From a virus: a DNA stretch of 50,389 bases. The translations under genes and the position numbers were made by a program. The notes under the pieces are model-generated. The model made no database searches. It was not told the origin of the DNA and was given only the letters and a program-made list of their open reading frames with translations. Location: positions 1 to 50,389 of the IMG/VR virus record IMGVR_UViG_3300030098_001962. One strand, written 5' to 3'. Below are positions 37,280 through 44,187 of this stretch, piece by piece; position 1 is the first letter of the stretch, and every line of letters begins with the position of its first letter.

Positions 37280-37624
37280 ATGAACATGAGATTACCCCGT
37301 GCGGCACCTAAAATCATGGGCGTACCCGTGTCTATAGACACTGCAAAAAACCTAACTAAGGCAAGTAGGGATATATTCTTGAGAAGGTTCGTAACTGATG
37401 ATGTCAAACAACTAAGAATGGACATCTGTATGGTGTGCCCAAGTTGGCAACACACCAGTAATAGATGCAAAGAGTGCGGCTGTCAAATGAAAGTAAAGGT
37501 ATCATTGAGATCTAGTGAGTGCCCACTCAAAAAATGGGGCAGACATAATGACTCACTAGACGCTAGAGATACGGGAATAGACACTACCGAGCATAAAGAA
37601 GGCACCGAAAAGTCCAGCAACTAA
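37280..37624 (+). CDS. Lone plus-strand cysteine-rich (zinc) protein
   Basis: 114 residues; GAGGT precedes the ATG at 37280 (another ATG lies at 37286). The core has CMVCPSW, RCKECGCQMKVKVSL and SECPLKKW, a cysteine layout seen in small phage proteins of unknown function. It is the only convincing plus-strand gene within the leftward block. It diverges from the small terminase candidate by 55 bases, and its 3' end overlaps the tail of a membrane-protein gene by 69 bases. A separate promoter and late or regulatory timing are possible. Metal binding is inferred from the cysteines. Confidence 0.7.
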   Translation: MNMRLPRAAPKIMGVPVSIDTAKNLTKASRDIFLRRFVTDDVKQLRMDICMVCPSWQHTSNRCKECGCQMKVKVSLRSSECPLKKWGRHNDSLDARDTGIDTTEHKEGTEKSSN

Positions 37625-37801
37625 GTAAGCCATAGTGTCACTAGACAAATCATTAGAGCCAGTAAGCATAATTATTCCTAAAGTTACGATAACTGAAAGT
37701 AACTGTACCATTACCATATCTACAATTACGCTTTTCTTTGGTGCAAATATAGCCATGGTGCTACTTGCAAACCCTATCATTGGTGATTCTCTTGGTATCA
37801 T
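37556..37801 (-). CDS. Small membrane protein, two transmembrane helices
   Basis: 81 residues, GGGATGAGATAAT before the ATG. Two hydrophobic spans are clear: MVMVQLLSVIVTLGIIML and MAYLVAGLFGAFFMLGSVY, separated by a short polar turn (TGSNDLSSD), a hairpin topology. Its last codons overlap the plus-strand zinc gene tail to tail. It belongs to a set of membrane proteins in this stretch (also 40.2-41.0 kb) that surround a small GTPase. A holin is one option by size and topology; a membrane-remodelling partner is another. Confidence 0.7.
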   Translation of the reverse strand: MIPRESPMIGFASSTMAIFAPKKSVIVDMVMVQLLSVIVTLGIIMLTGSNDLSSDTMAYLVAGLFGAFFMLGSVYSRISSV

Positions 37802-37802
37802 A

Positions 37803-38447
37803 TTATCTCATCCCTATCATTTTGCCCATAAATTGACCGGCACTACCGCTGACCTTATTCATAAATCCTTCATCTTGTAATGCCGCATTCAAAGCACCAC
37901 CCATCATACTCTGTTGAGCAAGAGTAGCAATGTGTTGCTGCTGCATTTCTGCTTGCTGAATGTTTTGTTGACTTGCCATTTGCAAAGCGTTGAATTGCCC
38001 TGTCACATTCTCTGCACTCATAGTTTGGAGATTACTTGGTAAAGATGATATATCCATTTTCATTGTGCCGTCATCATCATTGATGACAAAGGTTGCATTC
38101 TTCAAAATCTCTAACACTGAAAAACTAACAAGGTCATTGAGTAACTGAAGCATAGTAGCCATTTGTGCACTACCAATGAATCTATCCATAGGTGCTAAAG
38201 TTTTCATCAATGCCAACTGAATCTCGGCTTCACTTGGAGGGGCCATAGGTTGACCCATCATTCCCATTTGCTGTTGATTCATTCCCATACCTGCCATGAA
38301 GCCTTGTGTCATTCCATTTTGAGCAAAACCTTGTTGCTGTTGCGGAGCAAACGGATTTGTAAAATTAGATTGTGCGTTAGGTTGAGCATTAGCACCTAGT
38401 GACAAGGCCCCGTTTTGTTGCGTGTTATTGTTTCCAAATAGTCCCAT
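37803..38447 (-). CDS. Gln/Met-rich protein of unknown function
   Basis: 214 residues, TAGGTGAATAAAA before the ATG. The first 75 residues are low-complexity Asn/Gln/Gly/Met (FAPQQQQGFAQNGMTQGFMA). A middle helical domain follows (IQLALMKTLAPMDRFIGSAQ; LNDLVSFSVLEILKN), then another Gln/Met-rich helix (QQNIQQAEMQQQHIATLAQQ). The C-terminus is Gly/Met-rich. No domain is recognised. It lies immediately downstream of the 331-residue gene and the GTPase, with short spacers, suggesting it works with them. Confidence 0.7.
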   Translation of the reverse strand: MGLFGNNNTQQNGALSLGANAQPNAQSNFTNPFAPQQQQGFAQNGMTQGFMAGMGMNQQQMGMMGQPMAPPSEAEIQLALMKTLAPMDRFIGSAQMATMLQLLNDLVSFSVLEILKNATFVINDDDGTMKMDISSLPSNLQTMSAENVTGQFNALQMASQQNIQQAEMQQQHIATLAQQSMMGGALNAALQDEGFMNKVSGSAGQFMGKMIGMR

Positions 38448-38457
38448 TTTTATTCAC

Positions 38458-39453
38458 CTACTGTTGTGGTAATTGCATCTGCTCTGCTGGTGCCACTACC
38501 TCTGAGTTGATAACTCCATTGTCTACTGTCTGCGCTTGCATTATTCCAAGATTTGTAATTGCATCTGCCAGTGTTGGTTGCTGCGCAAGTATCTCCTGTT
38601 GGAATAATCTCAAATCAAATACAATCATTGTGACATCATTTATTCCCGTTTTAGGATTCTTGTAGTGAAGCAAACTGATGCCGGGTTGAGATTTAGAATC
38701 TTTTTCTAATTCTACAAAGAATGGCTCATATTTCTTTAACATCTCAGGAGTGTTGTCTTTCTTCTTGATAATCGAAATAGGAACAGCAATAGTACTAACT
38801 CCCTTTTTTACCATTTCTTTCATTCCCAACTTAGTCTTACTGTGATCTTTGTCAGCCTCTGCTTCCCACTTACAAAGTAAATGATACAGATGAAGATGCT
38901 CAGGGCAGTATGTACCTTTCATTTTACGACCATTAGTAACTTGTTCCCTTGCAACAAATGGCTCAGGAGTTTGAGTTACAGGATTTCTCCAATACAAGTC
39001 CCACAAACTTTTGCCAGTTTCTTCATCGCATATTTTTGCATAAAGATTGTCGTACTTGATTAACTCTTCACAATTACAACCATCAACTACACACAAGTTG
39101 GTCTGCCTATTGTAGCGGAACTTGCGCCCCCATATCCAGCGAATAGGATTATACCATGCTCGCTTTGTTGGAGTCAGTAACTTTCTTGCTTGTTTGATAT
39201 CTTGTTTTCTTGCTTTTCTTGGGTCAGGGTTTCTACTAGGGTAGAAATTAACCTTTGGAACTTCTATATTCTGCTTACCAGCAACACTAGCCATAGCCTG
39301 TTGAGCCGCCTGCATTTCAAGCAACTGCTCGTGACTTGCGTTACCTTGCTGCCCTAAAGCCATCAAATGCGCATCGCTCATATTTGCTAAGTTTACATCG
39401 CTTCTCGGTATTCTACCGGAGCCGCCAAAACCAAAGTTCATTACCATATTCAT
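38458..39453 (-). CDS. Cysteine-rich protein encoded beside the GTPase
   Basis: About 331 residues. The start is uncertain: GTG at 39456 or ATGs at 39453, 39447 and 39441 are all in frame near an AAGTGATG. The N-terminus is Gln/Ala/Met-rich, followed by a basic-aromatic stretch (KRAWYNPIRWIWGRKFRYNR), a CVVDGCNC cluster, CDEETGKSLWDLYW, then CPEHLHLYHLLC, possibly one or two metal sites. The C-terminal half is alpha-beta (GISLLHYKNPKTGINDVTMI, then IVFDLRLFQQEILAQQP). It follows the GTPase after a 4-base gap. An effector or scaffold for the GTPase is a guess based on coupling. Confidence 0.7.
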   Translation of the reverse strand: MNMVMNFGFGGSGRIPRSDVNLANMSDAHLMALGQQGNASHEQLLEMQAAQQAMASVAGKQNIEVPKVNFYPSRNPDPRKARKQDIKQARKLLTPTKRAWYNPIRWIWGRKFRYNRQTNLCVVDGCNCEELIKYDNLYAKICDEETGKSLWDLYWRNPVTQTPEPFVAREQVTNGRKMKGTYCPEHLHLYHLLCKWEAEADKDHSKTKLGMKEMVKKGVSTIAVPISIIKKKDNTPEMLKKYEPFFVELEKDSKSQPGISLLHYKNPKTGINDVTMIVFDLRLFQQEILAQQPTLADAITNLGIMQAQTVDNGVINSEVVAPAEQMQLPQQ

Positions 39454-39457
39454 CACT

Positions 39458-40180
39458 TCACATTGTCAGTACATCTATTAATGTATTCTCTACATTCCAA
39501 CCAATTTTAGTAGCCATCATACCCCTTCTTGTAGGTATTCCGGCCTTTTGTAATCTAATTAAATCATCTCTAAAGGGGTCAAACATCTTGTGTTCACCCA
39601 GTCGCTGCTGTTGCCAAAGAACATTCGCCTGCTCGTCCCACCACTGGTCTGCCTTGTTAGCCACTAACATGATTACCTTTGGGCAATACTTTTTACCTCT
39701 AAGCCAAGAACGGAAATTACGATACCGATATTGGCGGTGAAGTATTGCATCTACTAAATATTTGAATCCGCCAACAGCCTGTAGCGCTGCATCGCCACCG
39801 GATAATGACCTATTGTCAAACATGAAAATCACAGCCTCTACATTACGATTAACCATATCGTCTATCCAAAGATTCCAAAATCTTTCATCGCCACCAAGGT
39901 CTGCAGAGTAAACCACACGCTTGTCACCCTTCCAACTGACACGCTTTCTAGTAGGGCGTGGCAACAAGAATCGGTTAAGACCGGGTACTCTGAAATGCTT
40001 AGTGCGCTCATCTTCAGGTATGTCCTCCATCTCTCCGGGTGTAGTCATGTACCGATCGAGTGTAGTTTTACCAGTCATAGGTGGGCCGTATACTCCGACC
40101 TTTCTTGGAACCCAATAATGGTAAAGTTCACGGGCGAAAACCATACCACCCACGAGTGCAGAACTACCCATTGCTGACAT
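39458..40180 (-). CDS. Small GTPase of the Ras/Arf type
   Basis: 240 residues, AGGTGATAAC before the ATG. All main G motifs are visible: P-loop YGPPMTGKTT (31-40), G3 DLGGDERFW (94-102), a hydrophobic strand VEAVIFMFDN (114-123), G4 NKAD (175-178) and a G5-like ATKIG (223-227). The DxGG form of G3 is Arf/G-alpha-like; the residue that is usually catalytic Gln is Asp (GGDERF), so hydrolysis may be slow or partner-dependent. The N-terminus (MSAMGSSALVGGMVFARELY) is a short amphipathic helix that could touch membrane. Transmembrane genes sit immediately upstream. It likely acts as a nucleotide switch at the host membrane. Confidence 0.8.
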   Translation of the reverse strand: MSAMGSSALVGGMVFARELYHYWVPRKVGVYGPPMTGKTTLDRYMTTPGEMEDIPEDERTKHFRVPGLNRFLLPRPTRKRVSWKGDKRVVYSADLGGDERFWNLWIDDMVNRNVEAVIFMFDNRSLSGGDAALQAVGGFKYLVDAILHRQYRYRNFRSWLRGKKYCPKVIMLVANKADQWWDEQANVLWQQQRLGEHKMFDPFRDDLIRLQKAGIPTRRGMMATKIGWNVENTLIDVLTM

Positions 40181-40188
40181 GTTATCAC

Positions 40189-40437
40189 CTAATCAAATAT
40201 AGAATTAGACCACTCTGCTAATTTATTTTTTAACCAATTGCCAGTAGATTCCCAAAGATTCCAGTCAGTGTAAAACTCAAACGCACTTACTACAAACGCA
40301 GTAGTTGTTGAAAAGATTAACACTTTAATCCAACCCATGCCTCTTTCATACGCTACATCAACGGTGTTAGCAATGTGCATACTCCTCAAAGTTTCCTCTA
40401 CAGCATCGTCAGAGGGTGTTTTGAAGATGCGGCCCAA
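40189..40437 (-). CDS. Single-pass small membrane protein
   Basis: 82 residues from TTG (40437) with GGAGTGATTC upstream. A polar N-terminal helix (DDAVEETLRSMHIANTVDVA) precedes one hydrophobic span (IKVLIFSTTTAFVVSAF), then a short aromatic C-terminal part (NLWESTGNWLKNKLAEW) that looks amphipathic. It lies eight bases upstream of the GTPase gene, so the two are almost certainly co-translated. A membrane anchor or receptor for the GTPase is the natural inference. Confidence 0.7.
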   Translation of the reverse strand: MGRIFKTPSDDAVEETLRSMHIANTVDVAYERGMGWIKVLIFSTTTAFVVSAFEFYTDWNLWESTGNWLKNKLAEWSNSIFD

Positions 40438-40443
40438 GAAGAA

Positions 40444-41004
40444 TCACTCCTTCTTTTTGAACTTGCCATCAGAGCCACGGACTCTTTTTGGCTTATCTTC
40501 ATTAAAATCTAAGCCTAAATTGATAGGTGCCTTCTCTTCTATAGAAGTATTAGGTATAAAGTCTGAATAGTTTGAAGGAGGTTGTGTCATTCTTTGTTGT
40601 ACCCAAGGAGGCGTCTTGCCGGGGTTATCTTCCATCCACTTTAGTTCGGCCTCAAGTTGTGCCTCTTGCATACGCATTTCCATATCTTGTCGGCGGCTAT
40701 CGAAGTTGACCTCCATAGTACGGTATCGATTTCTGCGTTCTCTCTCCATAGCGGCGAGCCTTGCCTTTTCGTCCATACCCTGTTGGAAAAACATCTTGAA
40801 AAGATAGTAAGCAAGTCCTTGCACAGCGAATGCAGCCATCGAATATGTCACTCCATTAACCATAGGATCGTTTAAGTCAATCCAAAGTTCAGCGTTGAAG
40901 ATACCAACTGCTAATCCAATAGACATGGACTGCATTAGGATTAATCCCATCAATCGTATTTCACTTTGGTCGTGTTCAGGTATAGGTGCAGAAGTGCTCA
41001 ACAT
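40444..41004 (-). CDS. Membrane protein with basic coiled-coil tail
   Basis: 186 residues from the ATG preceded by GAGGGACACTTT; a GTG 39 bases upstream has no good site. Two to three hydrophobic spans lie at about 18-75 (LMGLILMQSMSIGLAVGIF; TYSMAAFAVQGLAYYLFKMF). A long charged helix follows (RLAAMERERRNRYRTMEVNF; MEMRMQEAQLEAELKWMED), then a Lys-rich end. The helix should face the cytoplasm. It is the first gene of the membrane-GTPase cluster as transcribed. Confidence 0.7.
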   Translation of the reverse strand: MLSTSAPIPEHDQSEIRLMGLILMQSMSIGLAVGIFNAELWIDLNDPMVNGVTYSMAAFAVQGLAYYLFKMFFQQGMDEKARLAAMERERRNRYRTMEVNFDSRRQDMEMRMQEAQLEAELKWMEDNPGKTPPWVQQRMTQPPSNYSDFIPNTSIEEKAPINLGLDFNEDKPKRVRGSDGKFKKKE

Positions 41005-41077
41005 AAAGTGTCCCTCTCTGTCATTGGGAAATAATAGTATCACATAAATGATTCTGTGATAACAAAATTACACTTTG

Positions 41078-42454
41078 TCACTTTTTTGTACGCTTGCCAT
41101 CCTTTGAAGGACCCGGACCCGTGCCTTGTGCACCAAGCACAATTATCATACCATGGGCAGGTTTTTTACTACCTTTTTTGTCACCTTTCTTTTCAGTGTC
41201 ACCCATGCAATGTGCTTTGTGTATTCGTTCCTTTGTTTCTTTCAAAAGTTGTTCTCCAATCTTCATATTATCACCTTTGTTTGTTCCGTAAGCGCCACCG
41301 CCTTCTGCCTCACGCTGCGCTTCTAATATACCCTTACCGCCTTTCTTTCTCCAAATCTGTTGATATTCTGAGTCAGATGACTGTCGGTTACCTATGTTTG
41401 CTACACCAGTACCCGCTGCTCCTCCCGAAGGAGTTGCACTTGCTGTGCCTGAAATGTTAGGACTACCTGTGTTACCAAGTACACCTGCACCCACTGAGGC
41501 TGCTACTTGTCGTATCTTAGGACTATGGAGCAAACCCTGCGCTGTTCGATAAGCAAGATTCCCACGACTACCAGCACCTGCAGTGCGACTTGTAACTCCG
41601 TATGCACCTCTGCCTCCGGTCTTATCATAGAAAGTATCTAGTTCTTCCAAGCGCCTTGCTTTGTTTCTAGCAGTTCTATCTAAACCTGCTTGGCCGCTAG
41701 TTTGCAAACCTTTGATTCCGGTTTTTTCTCCAACTTTTTTGGTAGCCTGTGCACCGAGTCTACTTACGCCTTCTTTGGCAGAAGATAATGCACGACCTGA
41801 TGCTCTTGCTGTACCACCCACTACCGCAAACGGATTAATCATACTACCAATAGCACTGACCGCACCCCTTGATATGCGCTGCCAAATGCTAGGATTTTCA
41901 ATTGGTTCTCCTATTGGCTCACCTGTAAGTGGATGAATGTAAGATGTAGTATCTTCGTAATCAAATACATCACTATAATCAGTTTCACCAAATGGCTGAC
42001 CGGGACTTATTGCATTACCTATGTCTGTAAATACATTGCCGACCAAACTTGCTTTAGAGCCTTGGCTTCGATTAAGAGCATCAAGTGCAAACACACCAGC
42101 AACTACAATCGGGATAAACTTTGTAATTTTGAAAGTGCCCGGAGATGTACTTTCAGGCACATCGCCATCAGGTGCCATATCCAGTGCTTCTTTCAGTTTA
42201 CCACGATGCTCTTCAAACATTTTGTGTGCAGATGCAAGTAACTGGCACTTTGCGTTGTCAGGCATTTTATGAAAGGCCTCGTTGACTTGTTGCATAACCA
42301 TCTGCTTTTCAGGAGGTAAAGACTCAAAATAACTAGATGCGGCCTTTACATCTGCAGGATCCATGACTTGAGTATAGTCAAAGTTATCACGCCCACCATC
42401 CCGCTTGAGTACTGCCCAAGCAGCCTCAGTCGGTATCGATGATGAACTCCACAT
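41078..42454 (-). CDS. Large protein with degenerate PFDxAW peptide near the N-terminus
   Basis: 458 residues from the ATG of MWSSSSIPTEAAWAVLKRDG with GTGGGATG upstream. The start PTEAAWAVLK aligns with the PFDxAWxxLK peptide of eight proteins here. The next part is helical (VMQQVNEAFHKMPDNAKCQL), then IIVAGVFALDAL-like KFIPIVVAGVFALDALNR, one weak hydrophobic helix. Residues about 230-380 are Gly/Ala/Ser-rich and basic (GTARASGRALSSAKEGVSRL), resembling phage internal or membrane-penetrating head proteins. The end is basic. Overlaps the upstream 79-residue gene by 29 bases. Function not recognised. Confidence 0.65.
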   Translation of the reverse strand: MWSSSSIPTEAAWAVLKRDGGRDNFDYTQVMDPADVKAASSYFESLPPEKQMVMQQVNEAFHKMPDNAKCQLLASAHKMFEEHRGKLKEALDMAPDGDVPESTSPGTFKITKFIPIVVAGVFALDALNRSQGSKASLVGNVFTDIGNAISPGQPFGETDYSDVFDYEDTTSYIHPLTGEPIGEPIENPSIWQRISRGAVSAIGSMINPFAVVGGTARASGRALSSAKEGVSRLGAQATKKVGEKTGIKGLQTSGQAGLDRTARNKARRLEELDTFYDKTGGRGAYGVTSRTAGAGSRGNLAYRTAQGLLHSPKIRQVAASVGAGVLGNTGSPNISGTASATPSGGAAGTGVANIGNRQSSDSEYQQIWRKKGGKGILEAQREAEGGGAYGTNKGDNMKIGEQLLKETKERIHKAHCMGDTEKKGDKKGSKKPAHGMIIVLGAQGTGPGPSKDGKRTKK

Positions 42455-42665
42455 GTAGCATCCCACGCTTGCGCTGCTCATAAGCATGTTGTAAGAACTG
42501 GTGATGGTCGGCAACTTCCATTAGGTATGCCAAATCAGTCCAAGAGGTATGCTTGTTAGCATCTCCTTCTAATTTAGTCAAATCTTCAAAACTGACAGTC
42601 GTCATTGCTGTCAAAACATTAGCCCACCAGTCGGTGGGTTGTATTGGCTCACCCTCGTCGGCCAC
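42426..42665 (-). CDS. Small acidic protein of unknown function
   Basis: 79 residues from a GTG; the ribosome-binding site is weak. The sequence is Asp/Glu/Trp-rich and helical: PTDWWANVLTAMTTVSFEDL, then LAYLMEVADHHQFLQHAYEQ, ending HVEFIIDTD. No domain is recognised. The 29-base overlap with the 458-residue gene suggests translational coupling. Confidence 0.6.
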   Translation of the reverse strand: MADEGEPIQPTDWWANVLTAMTTVSFEDLTKLEGDANKHTSWTDLAYLMEVADHHQFLQHAYEQRKRGMLHVEFIIDTD

Positions 42666-42712
42666 GCTCAGTCTATAGAGTCATACTTGAAAGTCATTCC
42701 TCTAAGTCACTA

Positions 42713-43309
42713 TTAACAATTCCATCTTTTCAGTGCTGCGCCTTTTGGTGTTAGTTTGCCTTTCTTTGAGGTTGGACCTTTCACTCCAGTCATGCGAGCA
42801 CAGAATGATTTGCGGCGCTTTGCTTTCTTAGAGCCGGCTTTGAGTTTGCTAGGTTTAGTTGTAACAGGTGGCTTGAGGTTAGCGCCGGTCTTGCGCTTTG
42901 CAGCAGCACGACCTTTGGCGTTCAGTCCACCCTTTTTGCTGTGCTTGTTAGGGTTATATCCGTGAAACGGTTTAGACTTCTTCTTTGCCTTGAGTAAACC
43001 CCATGCTTCGTCAAATGGAGCCAAGTTTAGTTCACCACTTTTCACAACGGTGGGCTTCCCACCCACTCCTTGCTTCTTGGACCTCTTTCTTTTAGTTGCC
43101 GCTTGCTTCTGCCCTTCAGACATTTGGCCCGAAGTCTTTGGGGTTTTACTTGAAACCTTAACACTGGGCCTACATTTAGGATATCCTTTGCTAGATTTTT
43201 TGGCTTTACTGCGCCCACAGGGTGGATGCTTGCCGGTCTTTGGATCTTTACGGGAAACATCAACCCACTTTTCTTTGAACCAACGGTTGAGGTTTTTCTC
43301 TACCGTCAT
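42713..43309 (-). CDS. Lys-rich basic protein joining two marine-virus modules around an internal PFDxAW peptide
   Basis: 198 residues, strongly basic. N-terminal module: NRWFKEKWVDVSRKDPKTGK then CGRSKAKKSSKGYPKCRPS, and a KRKRSKKQG end, as in small proteins common in marine phages and giant viruses. C-terminal module: KSFCARMTGVKGP then GAALKRWNC, another widespread small-protein ending. Between them residues 98-107 read PFDEAWGLLK, the peptide that starts several proteins in the next genes. A TTG at 43024 just before it has GGTGA seven bases upstream, so the second half may also be made alone. Possibly DNA-condensing; function unknown. Confidence 0.75.
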   Translation of the reverse strand: MTVEKNLNRWFKEKWVDVSRKDPKTGKHPPCGRSKAKKSSKGYPKCRPSVKVSSKTPKTSGQMSEGQKQAATKRKRSKKQGVGGKPTVVKSGELNLAPFDEAWGLLKAKKKSKPFHGYNPNKHSKKGGLNAKGRAAAKRKTGANLKPPVTTKPSKLKAGSKKAKRRKSFCARMTGVKGPTSKKGKLTPKGAALKRWNC

Positions 43310-43497
43310 TTCTTTTTCCCCTTCTTCTTGCGGAACTTACCTCGACAGTACTGCACTGCCCAGCCGTTTGCATAGGCCGAAGGGTAGACTTTGAACTTGC
43401 GTTTTGCTGCTGCTTTGCCAGCCGGACACAACTTCTTTTCCAAGAAATCAAACGCTGCGTTCATACCAACGCATTGCCCGCAGTCGCAGCCGACCAT
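43306..43497 (-). CDS. Small basic cysteine-bearing protein, marine-phage type
   Basis: 63 residues, ATG overlapping the next gene's start by four bases at its end. Begins with CDCGQC, then FLEKKLCPAGKAAAKRKFKV and YPSAYANGWAVQYCRGKF, ending in a run of lysines. The CP.GK.AAKRKF.VYPSAYAN pattern is familiar from hypothetical proteins of marine tailed phages. No clear ribosome-binding site precedes the ATG at 43497; an inner ATG at 43464 is an alternative start. The role is unknown; a nucleic-acid-associated structural protein is plausible from charge. Confidence 0.7.
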   Translation of the reverse strand: MVGCDCGQCVGMNAAFDFLEKKLCPAGKAAAKRKFKVYPSAYANGWAVQYCRGKFRKKKGKKK

Positions 43498-43635
43498 GAA
43501 ACGCTGACGCAGGTATAGGAAATAAAGGTGGCCCTTTCACCGGGATAGCATGACGATGAGCGAAAGCGTCATTGAGAGAGAAAGTGTCGAAGTTTCACGG
43601 AGGTGTAGTGTCCGGGCCGGTCAATCTGAGACAAT
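43498..43635. other. Intergenic spacer with a GAAA-capped hairpin
   Basis: This 138-base gap is the longest in the leftward block apart from the far right. It contains ATGAC ... GCGAAAGC ... GTCAT (about 43550-43572): an outer 5-bp stem, a 5-base bulge and an inner GC pair with a GAAA loop. It also has a GGCCCTTTCACCGGG stretch. It could hold a terminator or a promoter for the genes toward 42.7 kb. No ORF of note. Confidence 0.3.
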
Positions 43636-43791
43636 TCAGATATATAGGGCTGTTTCCTTATCCAACTGAATATGTTGGCACTTGTTACACATCCAAGCAA
43701 CACCACGCTGTACGCTGTTATACTTCGTGTACAGTCGCTTAGTAGGTTGGTGCCCACATGCATTACAGGCAGGGCTTGGTTTGCGAGGCAT
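43636..43791 (-). CDS. Tiny zinc-ribbon protein
   Basis: 51 residues from the ATG with AAGGTGAGCAA upstream, starting MPRKPSPACNACGHQPTKRL. The two pairs CNAC and CNKC (17-20 residues apart) make a small zinc ribbon. It ends HIQLDKETALYI. Overlaps the reading of the preceding gene's stop region, so co-translated with the PFEQAW gene. Zinc ribbon by cysteine pattern; the partner is unknown. Confidence 0.7.
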   Translation of the reverse strand: MPRKPSPACNACGHQPTKRLYTKYNSVQRGVAWMCNKCQHIQLDKETALYI

Positions 43792-43795
43792 TTGC

Positions 43796-44185
43796 TCACC
43801 TTGCATCTTCAAACCCAATTATTCTACCTATCTCGTTATACACAGGTCTAACTTCTGCATTACTTGGATCTGTTTCCAATGCAGTTTGAGGAGTTAATTT
43901 AGCAGCGAGTTCGGGTCTGACAGGAGGACGAGCGGGCGGAACTGGACTCATCTCACGGATGCCACGCTCGTCTAGTGGTATATCTGCTAAGTTACCTGTT
44001 GGTGAAACTAAGTTTGATGGTTTACGAAGAGCAAGTTCGGGAGGAGTAGTGCTTTCCATCCCCGGAGGTGGGAACTCAACTGGCGGTGGCCTCATGCCCG
44101 GAGGATCTTGAGGGTAGTTATTCTGCATAGGCATCTCACCTTCATTCTTCAGCAACACCCAAGCCTGTTCAAAAGGACTCGCCAT
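43796..44185 (-). CDS. PFDxAW-peptide protein, Pro-rich
   Basis: 129 residues beginning MASPFEQAWVLLKNEGEM, one of the shared N-terminal peptides. The rest is Pro/Glu-rich and probably disordered (MRPPPVEFPPPGME; VPPARPPVRPELAAKL), with a short possible folded end VRPVYNEIGRIIGFEDAR. It lies downstream of the HMG-CoA lyase-like gene with a two-base gap. No function beyond the shared peptide. Confidence 0.75.
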   Translation of the reverse strand: MASPFEQAWVLLKNEGEMPMQNNYPQDPPGMRPPPVEFPPPGMESTTPPELALRKPSNLVSPTGNLADIPLDERGIREMSPVPPARPPVRPELAAKLTPQTALETDPSNAEVRPVYNEIGRIIGFEDAR

Positions 44186-44187
44186 GA

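Noticed and set aside
37225-37470. Extended N-terminus of the small terminase candidate
   Set aside because: The extra 82 residues overlap the divergent plus-strand gene and lack the character of the rest of the protein.
43569-43799. Minus-strand 76-codon frame
   Set aside because: It overlaps, in another frame, the small zinc-ribbon gene, which has paired cysteines and a good ribosome-binding site.
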